Assembly: GCF_012849095.1 (NCBI RefSeq)
Contig: NZ_CP051680.1
Coordinates: 6,134,001 to 6,198,000 of the forward strand
Direction of reading: 5' to 3'
Length of the DNA stretch: 64,000 nt
DNA from: Cohnella herbarum
GTDB lineage: Bacteria; Bacillota; Bacilli; Paenibacillales; Paenibacillaceae
Position 1 is the stretch's first letter. Every line of letters begins with the position of its first letter. A program made the position numbers and the translations under genes. Positions 18,498-27,170 of the stretch are shown one piece after another. The notes beneath the pieces are model-generated. The model saw only the letters and a list, made by a program, of their open reading frames with translations, made no database searches and was not told the origin of the DNA.

Positions 18498-20066
18498 ATG
18501 AAGAAAGGCGTTAAGTGGATCAGTTTGACCCTGGCATTGGGATTGACGGCGTCCGCGGTTCTCGGCGGATGCGCGAAGTCGGATGAGCCCGGCGCGGCAA
18601 CCGCGGGCCCGAGCGGCAGCGCCGTATCCGCGGAGAAAACGTATAACGGCGTCGATATTTCCAAAGAGGTCAAGATCAAATGGATGGGGGTCGGCGGCAA
18701 TCAACAGGATAAGGATGCGGTTCTGGCCGAAATCAACAAAAGACTGAAAGAAAAGGTCAACGTAACGCTGGAGTTGGATTCCATCGATTGGGCCGACTGG
18801 TATAATAAATACAACCTGGTGCTTTCCTCGGGCGAAGATTACGATGTCATCTATGCGGCCTCATGGACGGACGTCGCGGTGCAAACCCGCAAAGGCGCTT
18901 TCAAGGATCTTACGGGGATGCTGGAGAAGAACGCTCCGACCATCTCCAAAAACTGGACGGAGGATACGTGGAACGAGAGCAAAATCGACGGCAGCGTCTA
19001 CATGATTCCTTCTTTTTCGGACGAGTATAACTGGAACGGTTTCTTATATCGGGAAGACTTGAGAAAGAAGTATAACGTTCCGGAGATCAAGACGATGGCG
19101 GATATGGAGGCGTACTTCGAGGCCATCAAGCAGAACGAAAAAGAGATGGTCCCTTTTAAGCCGGCTACGGACGAATCCTGGACCGTACTCGCGCCTTACG
19201 TCCAAGAGAAAGGAGATCAGCCGGATGTTACGCCGCCGGGCATTCTGTCGATGCAAGTAGACGATCAGGACGGCTCCACGTTAGCCTTCTTAAGCCAAAG
19301 TCCGATCTATGCCGAAGCTTTCAAAAAGATGAAATCATGGGCGGATAAAGGCTACTGGCCCAAGGATTCCCTGGCCAACAAGACGGAATCCTGCAGCGCC
19401 TTTAAGGAAGGCAAGGCCGCGGCCTGCCAGGGCGGCTATTGGGCGATCGAGCTAAACTATAAGGAAATCATGAAAGCGCATCCGGATTGGGAGATCGGAT
19501 CGTACGCCGCCAAAGTCGGCGGTAAATACTTTCCGAAGCCGCCAAGCATCAAAAACGGCGTCGCCATTCTGAATTCGTCCAAAAACGCCGAAAGAGCGTT
19601 AATGACGATCGACGCTATCTATTCCGATCCGGAATTGTGGACGCTCTGCATGTATGGAATTCAGGGCAGAAATTACGATATCGACGCCAACGGCGCGAAA
19701 ACACTGCCCGAAGGCGCCAAAAGTACGGATTACGAAGGCACGTATTTCAGCGGTATGAGGTATAAGCTGGTGAATCCGTTCAAGGGCGATCCTTCGAGTC
19801 CAAACGCTGCATTAAAGGAAGAATATTCGAAAATCGCGTATTTCCCTAAACTCGGTTCCTTCGTTTTCAATTCCGAACCGGTCAAAAACGAATATGCGGC
19901 GATAAGTGCCGTCAAGGAGAAATATAACCCTTCATTAAGTCTCGGACTCGTGTCCGACGTGGACAAGGTGCTAGCCGATTACGACAAGGAAATGAAGGCG
20001 GCGGGGTCCGAGAAGGTGTTGGAGGAGTATAAAAAGCAGATGCAGGAATGGTTGGCCAAGAACTAG
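18498..20066 (+). CDS. Extracellular sugar-binding lipoprotein of an ABC importer (locus B)
   Basis: 522 residues from ATG 18498 (GGGAGGA upstream). The lipobox is SAVLGGC with Cys25, followed by a short Ala/Gly/Ser linker and an LplA-type binding domain. It presumably collects the oligosaccharides released by the secreted GH30-SGNH enzyme encoded upstream. A strong terminator follows directly. Confidence 0.92.
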   Translation: MKKGVKWISLTLALGLTASAVLGGCAKSDEPGAATAGPSGSAVSAEKTYNGVDISKEVKIKWMGVGGNQQDKDAVLAEINKRLKEKVNVTLELDSIDWADWYNKYNLVLSSGEDYDVIYAASWTDVAVQTRKGAFKDLTGMLEKNAPTISKNWTEDTWNESKIDGSVYMIPSFSDEYNWNGFLYREDLRKKYNVPEIKTMADMEAYFEAIKQNEKEMVPFKPATDESWTVLAPYVQEKGDQPDVTPPGILSMQVDDQDGSTLAFLSQSPIYAEAFKKMKSWADKGYWPKDSLANKTESCSAFKEGKAAACQGGYWAIELNYKEIMKAHPDWEIGSYAAKVGGKYFPKPPSIKNGVAILNSSKNAERALMTIDAIYSDPELWTLCMYGIQGRNYDIDANGAKTLPEGAKSTDYEGTYFSGMRYKLVNPFKGDPSSPNAALKEEYSKIAYFPKLGSFVFNSEPVKNEYAAISAVKEKYNPSLSLGLVSDVDKVLADYDKEMKAAGSEKVLEEYKKQMQEWLAKN

Positions 20067-20076
20067 GCGTTGCATA

Positions 20077-20110
20077 GCAAAAAAGAGGCTTAACTTAGCC
20101 TCTTTTTTGC
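20077..20110 (+). terminator. Intrinsic terminator after the locus B binding-protein gene
   Basis: A perfect 14-bp stem GCAAAAAAGAGGCT / AGCCTCTTTTTTGC with a 6-nt loop and its own T-run. It separates the importer genes from the regulator and kinase, so these two are either read through weakly or have their own promoter. Confidence 0.9.
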
Positions 20111-20183
20111 AATCCGTACAGGCCCGACCTCTTCAAGGATGCAGCTTCTGAGTGCCACACTAAGCAGGGAGGAAGGAAGATCC

Positions 20184-21788
20184 GTGATCAAGCTGATTCT
20201 GGTCGAGGACGAGAGAGCTACAAGAGAAGGTTTGATGAAGCATACCCCCTGGAATCGGATTGGAATAGATCGCGTAGAGGACGCCAGAAACGGAGTCGAA
20301 GCGCTGGAGAAGGCAGAATGGCTGGAGCCCGACATTGTATTGACCGACGTTTCCATGCCCAAGATGGACGGCATCCAGCTGGCCACCCGTCTGCGCGAGA
20401 AGTATCCGCAATGCAAAATCATTTTCTTAAGCGGTTATAGCGACAAGGAGTATTTGAAGTCGGCGATTAAGCTGAACGCGCTCAACTACATCGAGAAGCC
20501 GATAGACGAGAACGAGCTGATCGCCACTCTCTCCAAAGCGGTCGTCCAATACAAGTCCGAGAGCGATCAGAAGGCCAAGGACGAGAGGTTGCAAGACAAT
20601 ATTAGAAGAAATACGGATCTCGTTCGGCAGAAGCTGGCTGTGGAATTAATCAAATCCGATGCAGATCCTGCCGAGTTGAAAGGGATATTCGAGGACGCCG
20701 GAGTCGAGTATCGAGCGGATCGCTATTATACGACGGCGGTCGTGAAATTCAACTGGAACGGAGCGCTGACGCATAACGAAAAGGAAAGCTGCCGAAGCCT
20801 GCTCTCTTCGAACATGTCCGATTTCCTGTACGGGCTGTCCGATTGGTTCGTATCCGGCTATTTGGATAGCGAGCTGTATCTTATTCATTTCAAAGAAAGA
20901 ATTCAAGCCGTTCAACATTGGGAAAAAAAGCTTAACGTCCTGCGGGAGAAAATCACGGCGGAATGCCAAGGAAACTACGCGGTGACGATCGGGGTCGGCT
21001 TGCCCGTATACGGCCTGGCCGGACTGAAGAACTCTTTTAACCTAGCTATGAAGGCGGTCCGTATGCAGTTTTACGAGGGCGTGGATACGATTATCTTTTC
21101 CAGCGGCCTGAACGCTCAAGGGAGCGGAAATCCGATTATGGATGATGAATTTCTGTCGGCTTTCGGCGAGTATCTAGGCAGCGACAAGAGAAGAGAATCG
21201 ATGCTGCTGCTTAACGAATACTATTCCGGGCTCGCGGCCTCTAAGGTTTCCGATAGCGGCATCATCCGCAACCGGTATTTAAAGCTCCTGTTCGACCTGC
21301 ATTCCATTGCCAAGAAAAGGGGAATCAGATTAACCGAAGAGGAGGATCTGTACGGCTATTTGTGGAGGTCCGTATCCGGCATGGATACGCTGGAGAAGAT
21401 TCATCTGTACCTGGTCGACCAGGTGAAGGTCTTCTTTAAGCTTGTAGAGGATAAGGAGGCCTACGGAAGAAACGTCTACGAGATTATGAAATTCATCCAA
21501 AATCAGTACCACGATCAGAAGCTGTCGGTCAAGCGGATCGCGGAAAGCCATAATTTCTCGGAAAGCTATTTGTGTACCTTTTTCAAGAAAATAACGGGAA
21601 AAACCTTGAACGACTACATCACGGAAGTGCGAATCGAAAAGTCGAAGGAGTTGCTGAAGGATAGAACGATTAAAATCTATGAAGTCGCCAAAAAAGTAGG
21701 GTACGATAACGATAACTATTTCGCGAAAGTGTTCAGAAAATATGAAAGCGCTTCCCCATCCGAGTTCAGAGAAAGGTTTTTCCTATGA
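20184..21788 (+). CDS. YesN-type AraC response regulator (locus B)
   Basis: 534 residues from GTG 20184 (GGAGGAAGGAAG just upstream), giving the normal family start MIKLILVEDE. Receiver domain with D55 (LTDVSMPKMDG) and Lys in YIEKP, a long middle region (about 130-430), and an AraC helix-turn-helix pair at the C-terminus (VKRIAESHNFSESYLCTFFK; EVAKKVGYDNDNYFAKVFR). It is the best candidate for binding the motif shared by the two locus B promoters. Its stop overlaps the kinase start. Confidence 0.93.
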   Translation: MIKLILVEDERATREGLMKHTPWNRIGIDRVEDARNGVEALEKAEWLEPDIVLTDVSMPKMDGIQLATRLREKYPQCKIIFLSGYSDKEYLKSAIKLNALNYIEKPIDENELIATLSKAVVQYKSESDQKAKDERLQDNIRRNTDLVRQKLAVELIKSDADPAELKGIFEDAGVEYRADRYYTTAVVKFNWNGALTHNEKESCRSLLSSNMSDFLYGLSDWFVSGYLDSELYLIHFKERIQAVQHWEKKLNVLREKITAECQGNYAVTIGVGLPVYGLAGLKNSFNLAMKAVRMQFYEGVDTIIFSSGLNAQGSGNPIMDDEFLSAFGEYLGSDKRRESMLLLNEYYSGLAASKVSDSGIIRNRYLKLLFDLHSIAKKRGIRLTEEEDLYGYLWRSVSGMDTLEKIHLYLVDQVKVFFKLVEDKEAYGRNVYEIMKFIQNQYHDQKLSVKRIAESHNFSESYLCTFFKKITGKTLNDYITEVRIEKSKELLKDRTIKIYEVAKKVGYDNDNYFAKVFRKYESASPSEFRERFFL

Positions 21789-23605
21789 GGAACGCGGTGT
21801 TTAAGGGTATTGTAGGCGCGGTGAATAATATCGGGCTAAGAAAAAAGCTCTATACCTCTCTTTTGGTGTTTATTTTTATCCCTTTGCTCGTGTTCGGCTA
21901 TTATCTTTACGATAAATTTTCCGCCAAGCTAATCGATCAGTTCGAATATACGGCCGGCCAAGCGTTCGAGCAGACCGCCGGGTATTTGGAATACAAAATC
22001 TTCAATGTTTCAAGCATAGCCAACATCGCAATGATGGATAACAAAATTCAGGAGCTGTTCAAGTATACGCCCTCCGACAGATACAATGAGAGTATTATCC
22101 AAGACGAATACTATAGGGATAATCTTAATTTCTTATATAGCTTGGAAAGAAGCAAGGACATTTATCGAATCGGCTTATACGTTCCAAGCGAGCTGATTTT
22201 CGCGAACGAGCGGGAGCATTTCTTTAATTGGAGCAGCCTGGCGGAGAGTGGAATAAGCGAACGGATGGAGGAAAACCGAGGGAAGCTCATCTGGCTGCCG
22301 AGCGGGGTTCTGGACCCGGGACACGGAGGGCAGACGAAATTGATCTCGGCGTTATGCCGAATCCGAAATCTCGGAAATTATCATCAGACGTTGGGCGCTT
22401 GCAGGATCGACTTATTGGAAAGCGACGTTCACGATATTATCGCAAGAGCAAGGGCGACCCCTTCGTCGCTTGTCGCTCTCGTTAACGAAAACGGGCAAAC
22501 CATTACGAGCGTCGGCGATCCTCGGTTGTTGGAGGCGGGCCTGCGGCAGCAGGAAATAAGCGATATTCTGAAGGAACCGGAAGAAGCGCAGGCGAGCGCC
22601 AAAATCAAAATCGATAACCGGCACGGCGTGCTGCTGTACAAAGACGTTAAAGGAACGGATTGGAAGCTGCTGTCGTTCATCCCTGATGAAGAGATGTTAA
22701 GAACGACGGAGTCGGTCAAGAAGGAAACGGCCGTGTTCGTGCTTATCTTGTGCGTGCTTGCGTATGGCTTTGCCATTTTCATATCCAGTACGATCACAAG
22801 CCGAATCAAGAAGCTCGTCGTACAATTGAAGCAGACGGAGAGAGGGGATTTCAAGCAGCCTGTTTTTCGGGGCGGCCATGACGAGATCGGACAGTTGGGC
22901 ATGAAGTTCAACCATATGCTGGGCAGAATTTCCGACCTGATCGAGGAGAAGTACAACCTGGGGAAATCCGTCAAAGGCGCGGAGCTCAAAGCATTGCAGG
23001 CGCAGATCAATCCGCATTTTCTGTACAATACGCTGGAATGCATACGCTGGATGACGAAAGAGAACAAGAGCGAGGAGATCAACCGGCTGCTCTATTTGTT
23101 GGCCAAATTCTACAGGCTTAGCCTTAGCAAAGGCGAGGAAGTGATTTCGTTAAAGGACGAAATCGAACATATTAAGGCCTACGTTGAAATTCAAAATATT
23201 CGATTCGATGACGCCATTCATCTTGAAATCGACGTCCCGGAGGAGCTGCTTGAGTTCGCTCTGATCAAGCTGGTTTTACAGCCGATCGTCGAAAATTCGA
23301 TTTTGCACGGGATATTGGAAAAGACGGACGGAACGGGCCGTATTCAAGTGAAGGCGGAAATCCTTGGAGAGGAGCTTGTCCTAACCGTAGCCGATGACGG
23401 AGCGGGTATCGAGGAGAAGGTGTTGGAGAACATCCTGAATTCCGATAGAAGGTCAAGGAATAGCGGGTACGGCATTAAAAACGTGAACGAAAGAATCAAG
23501 CTGTATTACGGCAGCGAGTATGGATTGGAATATCGCAGCATTTATGGCGAAGGTACGTCGGTTCGGATTAGGATACCAGCAATTGGACGATTGAATGAAG
23601 CGTGA
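21785..23605 (+). CDS. YesM-type membrane sensor histidine kinase (locus B)
   Basis: 606 residues, ATG 21785 overlapping the regulator stop (ATGA). The N-terminal helix is at about 25-45, followed by an extracellular sensor region, a second helix near 320-340 and HAMP. The His_kinase domain has His411 (QINPHFLYNTLECIRW), and the ATP-binding domain shows DDGAG and GYGIKNV. In this locus the regulator precedes the kinase; in loci A, D and E the order is reversed. A large palindrome lies 28 bp after the stop and may act as its terminator. Confidence 0.93.
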   Translation: MRNAVFKGIVGAVNNIGLRKKLYTSLLVFIFIPLLVFGYYLYDKFSAKLIDQFEYTAGQAFEQTAGYLEYKIFNVSSIANIAMMDNKIQELFKYTPSDRYNESIIQDEYYRDNLNFLYSLERSKDIYRIGLYVPSELIFANEREHFFNWSSLAESGISERMEENRGKLIWLPSGVLDPGHGGQTKLISALCRIRNLGNYHQTLGACRIDLLESDVHDIIARARATPSSLVALVNENGQTITSVGDPRLLEAGLRQQEISDILKEPEEAQASAKIKIDNRHGVLLYKDVKGTDWKLLSFIPDEEMLRTTESVKKETAVFVLILCVLAYGFAIFISSTITSRIKKLVVQLKQTERGDFKQPVFRGGHDEIGQLGMKFNHMLGRISDLIEEKYNLGKSVKGAELKALQAQINPHFLYNTLECIRWMTKENKSEEINRLLYLLAKFYRLSLSKGEEVISLKDEIEHIKAYVEIQNIRFDDAIHLEIDVPEELLEFALIKLVLQPIVENSILHGILEKTDGTGRIQVKAEILGEELVLTVADDGAGIEEKVLENILNSDRRSRNSGYGIKNVNERIKLYYGSEYGLEYRSIYGEGTSVRIRIPAIGRLNEA

Positions 23606-23633
23606 GGATTTATAGTCAAGCGCGCTCTTGAGG

Positions 23634-23701
23634 TGCACCCCTTAGAATGGATATTGGAAAAGCCCCCGCGGCTTAATCCAATGTCCATTCTAAGGGGTGC
23701 A
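23634..23701. repeat. 68-bp near-perfect palindrome (25-bp arms)
   Basis: TGCACCCCTTAGAATGGATA (start of left arm, 23634-23658) is mirrored at 23677-23701 with one mismatch, and the 18-nt centre folds further (AAGCC...GGCTT). The right arm runs into TTTTTG. It may serve as a terminator for the kinase gene. Arms this long and regular are also typical of a non-autonomous mobile repeat (MITE or REP-like). No transposase is nearby. Confidence 0.7.
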
Positions 23702-23898
23702 TTTTTGCGATGGAGGTTAAAGGTCAAAAGTTCATGCCAAGAGGGTACATCTAGCGCGTCATTCCAAGAACTTCGCAAACAGAACCCGCTAATCTGCGCA
23801 TCGAGAACTCCACTTGCGGATTGAGAACTATAAGCAGCCAATCATTGGTGTTATGTTGACTAGGGAATCGGATGAACACGAGGCAGAGGAGGCGCTTC

Positions 23899-24471
23899 AT
23901 GGGATTGATCAGAGAGATATCGAGGAATCGTAGCTTATATACGTTGGCGCTTCCGGGATTGTTATTTTTGTTGATTTTCGCTTATACACCCATGTTCGGC
24001 CACTTGATCGCATTCAAGAAATTTAACGCGATCCAGGGATTCTGGAAGAGCGAGTGGGTTGGGTTTAAGAACTTCGAGTTTTTCTTCTCCACGGGCGAGT
24101 GGCTCAAGGTCACTTGGAATACGGTGTTACTCAACGGTTTGTTTATCGTATTCGGTCTGGGACTGGCGGTCGTCATGGCTATCTTGTTGAACGAGATTCG
24201 GATCGTTCTTATGAAGAGGATCGCGCAGACGGTCATCTTCATGCCCTATTTTATATCGTGGATGGTCGTCAGTCTCATGGTGTATTCGCTTCTTAATACC
24301 AAAGACGGGCTCCTGAATAGAACGCTCACCAGCTTAGGCTTAGATTCGGTGTCTTGGTATAACAGTCCCGAATATTGGCCTACGATACTGTCGCTCGTCT
24401 ATGTGTGGAAAATGTCCGGGTATTTCTCGATCATTTTCTTAGCGGCGATCATTCGCCAAAAATCTACATAA
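23899..24471 (+). pseudogene. Truncated ABC permease (LplB type)
   Basis: The frame from ATG 23899 (AGAGGAGG upstream) is a good LplB-type permease for 190 residues, up to YFSIIFLAAI. There it turns into unrelated residues (IRQKST) and stops. The missing part includes the EAA loop, which would follow within a few residues, and the last two helices, so the product cannot couple to an ATPase. The expected second permease and binding-protein genes are also missing, and a convergent kinase gene begins 11 bp later. This is the broken end of a sixth importer operon. Confidence 0.85.
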
Positions 24472-24482
24472 CACTTCACGAC

Positions 24483-26252
24483 TCACCCCGAATTTAATCG
24501 CTGTCTAGTCGTAGCCGGGATCGTTATCGCTATCGTGGTGCCGCCGCCGATCTTGCTCTGGATGGATACTCCGTAATCGTTGCCGAAATACAGTTTGATC
24601 CGCTGTTCGACGTTACGAATTCCATAACCTAGATATACTCCGTCGTTCGGTTTGAAAATCTGGGCAATCGTTTCCTCGCTCATCCCGGATCCGTCGTCTA
24701 TGATGCGGAACTTGATATGACCCTCGTCCATGACGGTATGAATCTTGACGCGGATGATTCCTTCTCCGCTCCAGCCGTGTTCGATGACGTTCTCGACGAA
24801 AGGCTGCAAGATCAACTTAACCGTGTCGTAGGTCAGGACGGAAGGGTCCACCTCGAATTCGGCGACCAACCGGTCCGTGTACTTGATTTTTTGAATCTCG
24901 ATATAGGCTTTGACCTGTTCGAGCTCCTTGGCGATCGAGATGAGCGTCTCGCCGTTGTTCAACGAGTATCTATAGAACTTGGACAGCTCCATAACCATCA
25001 ATTGAAGCTTCTCCAGCTCCCCGAATTTGGCCAACCGGCTGATGGAAGAGAGCGTATTGTATAGAAAATGGGGGTTGATCTGCGCTTGCAGCGATTCCAG
25101 TTCGAGCTCCTGTTTTTCTATCTTGGTCAGGTACGTTTCTTTAATCAGCCGGTTCATATGCTCGCCCAACTGATTCAGCCCGGACGCAATGTACGTGAAT
25201 TCGTCGCCGCCCTTATATCGGATCCGTTTATCGAAATCGCCTTCCTGGAACATGCGCAGTAAGGAAACAACCTTGCCGATACGTTTCGAGAACACTCGAG
25301 AAATGAAGATACTGGCTACGGCGCATACGGATATGCTGATCAGGCAGACGAGAACGGTCCAATTCGCGAGTCGTTTCGCGTTATTTTCCAAAGTCTCGAT
25401 CGGAATAACCGCGGCCAAATTCATGTTGATTCCCGGCAGGTCTTGCGAGATGACCATCTTGTCGTCATTCGACGTGTAGTCGACCCAGTCGCTGTGAATC
25501 AAGGCATCCTCCGAGGCATACACGATCTTGTCCTGGGCATTAATCGCGAAGACTAACGTATCCGTTCCCAATTTACGATAATCCAAGCTTTGGAAAATCC
25601 CGGCGATCTTGGTCGTAATCCGGATAAAGCCGATTTGGCTATGGGTGAACGGGTCGCTCGAATCAACCAGCCTGCGCAGGAAGGAGATATTGCCGTGCTC
25701 GCGGTCGTCTCCGACCTGCTGCCACAACATCGTTCTCCCGTACTGTTCTTCGGGAAACCCCTTGTACCAATCTTCGTTCTCGATGCGGCTAATGTTGTAC
25801 ATTTCGAACGAACGCTTCTGCACCCCGAGCGGATCGATCTTCTGCTCGGATTTGCCGTAAATTTCGGGAAACGCCGGATTGTTCATGTATACGGTCAATT
25901 GAATGTCCTGTCCGGTGGCGTTAATCGTGCTTTGGAATTTGGGAATCACGTATCTAACGGTACTCTCGTAGCTGTCCCAGCCCATGTTATAGTTCTGAAT
26001 ATCTCCCGCGAGGGTGTTATCGTTGTACAAGAGATCGGATATACGCCGTATATCGTCAAGCTTGAAGGCGACATTGTCCCCGATCTGTTGAAGCGTTTCC
26101 ATCATATTGTCGCGTTTTTGCTCTTTCATCGAACTCATGAAGGTCGTATAGGAGAATAAGCCGATCGCGATAATCGGCACAAGGCAAATAATAAGATAGG
26201 ATATCAATAGCTTATAGCCGAAGGGAATGTATCTTTTCCGCTTGTCCTCCAT
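24483..26252 (-). CDS. YesM-type membrane sensor histidine kinase (locus C)
   Basis: 589 residues from ATG 26252; an in-frame TTG directly before it (26255) sits closer to the GGGAGG site and is an alternative. N-terminal helix about 13-35, extracellular sensor region, second helix about 285-305, HAMP, then the kinase domain with His395 (QINPHFLYNTLSSISRL) and the ATP site (DDGSGMSEE, GYGIRNV). It lies 19 bp behind its regulator gene and is the last gene of the minus-strand operon of locus C. It converges on the truncated permease with no terminator between them. Confidence 0.93.
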   Translation of the reverse strand: MEDKRKRYIPFGYKLLISYLIICLVPIIAIGLFSYTTFMSSMKEQKRDNMMETLQQIGDNVAFKLDDIRRISDLLYNDNTLAGDIQNYNMGWDSYESTVRYVIPKFQSTINATGQDIQLTVYMNNPAFPEIYGKSEQKIDPLGVQKRSFEMYNISRIENEDWYKGFPEEQYGRTMLWQQVGDDREHGNISFLRRLVDSSDPFTHSQIGFIRITTKIAGIFQSLDYRKLGTDTLVFAINAQDKIVYASEDALIHSDWVDYTSNDDKMVISQDLPGINMNLAAVIPIETLENNAKRLANWTVLVCLISISVCAVASIFISRVFSKRIGKVVSLLRMFQEGDFDKRIRYKGGDEFTYIASGLNQLGEHMNRLIKETYLTKIEKQELELESLQAQINPHFLYNTLSSISRLAKFGELEKLQLMVMELSKFYRYSLNNGETLISIAKELEQVKAYIEIQKIKYTDRLVAEFEVDPSVLTYDTVKLILQPFVENVIEHGWSGEGIIRVKIHTVMDEGHIKFRIIDDGSGMSEETIAQIFKPNDGVYLGYGIRNVEQRIKLYFGNDYGVSIQSKIGGGTTIAITIPATTRQRLNSG

Positions 26253-26271
26253 CAATATGTCTGCCTCCCGA

Positions 26272-27093
26272 TCAGCTTTGCCTTCTGAATTCCAATGGAG
26301 AGATCCCGAAGCTATCCTTGAATTGTTTGCTGAAATAATTCAGATTCCGGTAACCTACTTTATCCGCGATTTCATAGATTTTAAGATTCGTATCCGTCAG
26401 CAGCTCCTGGGCCTTCAATAGGCGCGCTTGGATCACATAATCGGTGAAGGCGACTCCCGTTTCTTCCCTGAACATTAAGCCGAGATAATTTGGGGTATAA
26501 GAAAAGGCGTTGGCGGCATTCCGCAAAGTAATGACTTCATGAATGTGCGCGTGAATATAGGCGATGATTTCTTGGGCTAATTTCGGGTTTTTCTTGTTTT
26601 GTTTTTTATCGTAATCCGCGAGGGTTTGTTTCACGTCGGACAATGGAGGCTTGCGATCCGTGCTCCGGGCTTGAACGATTTCCATATAGGCTCTTTCCGT
26701 TTGCTTCCGGCTTTGCTCGTGATCGAGCATTTCCTTCACTTTGGTTAAAGCTTCGTAAACCTCGTCATCGTTAACCGGCTTCAAAATATAAGAACAGGCA
26801 TTAAGACTTAGGGCTTGCTTCGCGTAAGTGAAATCCTCGTACCCGCTAATGAAGACGATCCGTATGCTCTTGTTTCTCTCTTGCGCTAGCTTAGCTAGCT
26901 CCAATCCGGACATCTGGGGCATGCGAATATCGGTAACCAGGACGTCCAGCTCCGCTTGGTCGATGTATTTGGCGGCGGAAACCGCGCTGTTCAGAGCGCT
27001 TACGACTCGCATGTTCAGCTGATCCCATGGGATGAATCTTCGCAACGCCTCCAAGTCTAAATCCTCGTCATCCACAAGCAGCACGTTGTACAT
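26272..27093 (-). CDS. Short AraC-type response regulator (locus C)
   Basis: 273 residues from ATG 27093 (GGGAGGA upstream). Receiver domain with D8/D9, phospho-acceptor D55 (VTDIRMPQMSG) and YILKP, a linker of about 45 residues, and an AraC DNA-binding domain (LRNAANAFSYTPNYLGLMFR; EIADKVGYRNLNYFSKQFK). Like the locus A regulator, it lacks the long central region of YesN. It is separated from the binding-protein gene by a hairpin, which suggests its own promoter or partial read-through. Confidence 0.92.
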   Translation of the reverse strand: MYNVLLVDDEDLDLEALRRFIPWDQLNMRVVSALNSAVSAAKYIDQAELDVLVTDIRMPQMSGLELAKLAQERNKSIRIVFISGYEDFTYAKQALSLNACSYILKPVNDDEVYEALTKVKEMLDHEQSRKQTERAYMEIVQARSTDRKPPLSDVKQTLADYDKKQNKKNPKLAQEIIAYIHAHIHEVITLRNAANAFSYTPNYLGLMFREETGVAFTDYVIQARLLKAQELLTDTNLKIYEIADKVGYRNLNYFSKQFKDSFGISPLEFRRQS

Positions 27094-27125
27094 CCGGATT
27101 CCTCCCGTTCCTGTGTCAAGCCGAA

Positions 27126-27151
27126 AGAGCATACTATTTCTAGTATACTCT
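27126..27151 (-). terminator. Hairpin after the locus C binding-protein gene
   Basis: AGAGTATACTA and TAGTATGCTCT on the minus strand form an 11-bp stem (one G-U) with a 4-nt loop, followed by TTTC. It is a weak, AT-rich terminator or attenuator between the importer genes and the regulator. Confidence 0.45.
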
Positions 27152-27170
27152 CTCTTAGAGGTAGCTCGAT

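Noticed and set aside
23542..23841. Small open frames crossing the palindrome, possibly a transposase remnant
   Set aside because: The residues mostly translate the palindrome arms. I see no DDE or other transposase motif, so only the repeat itself is reported.
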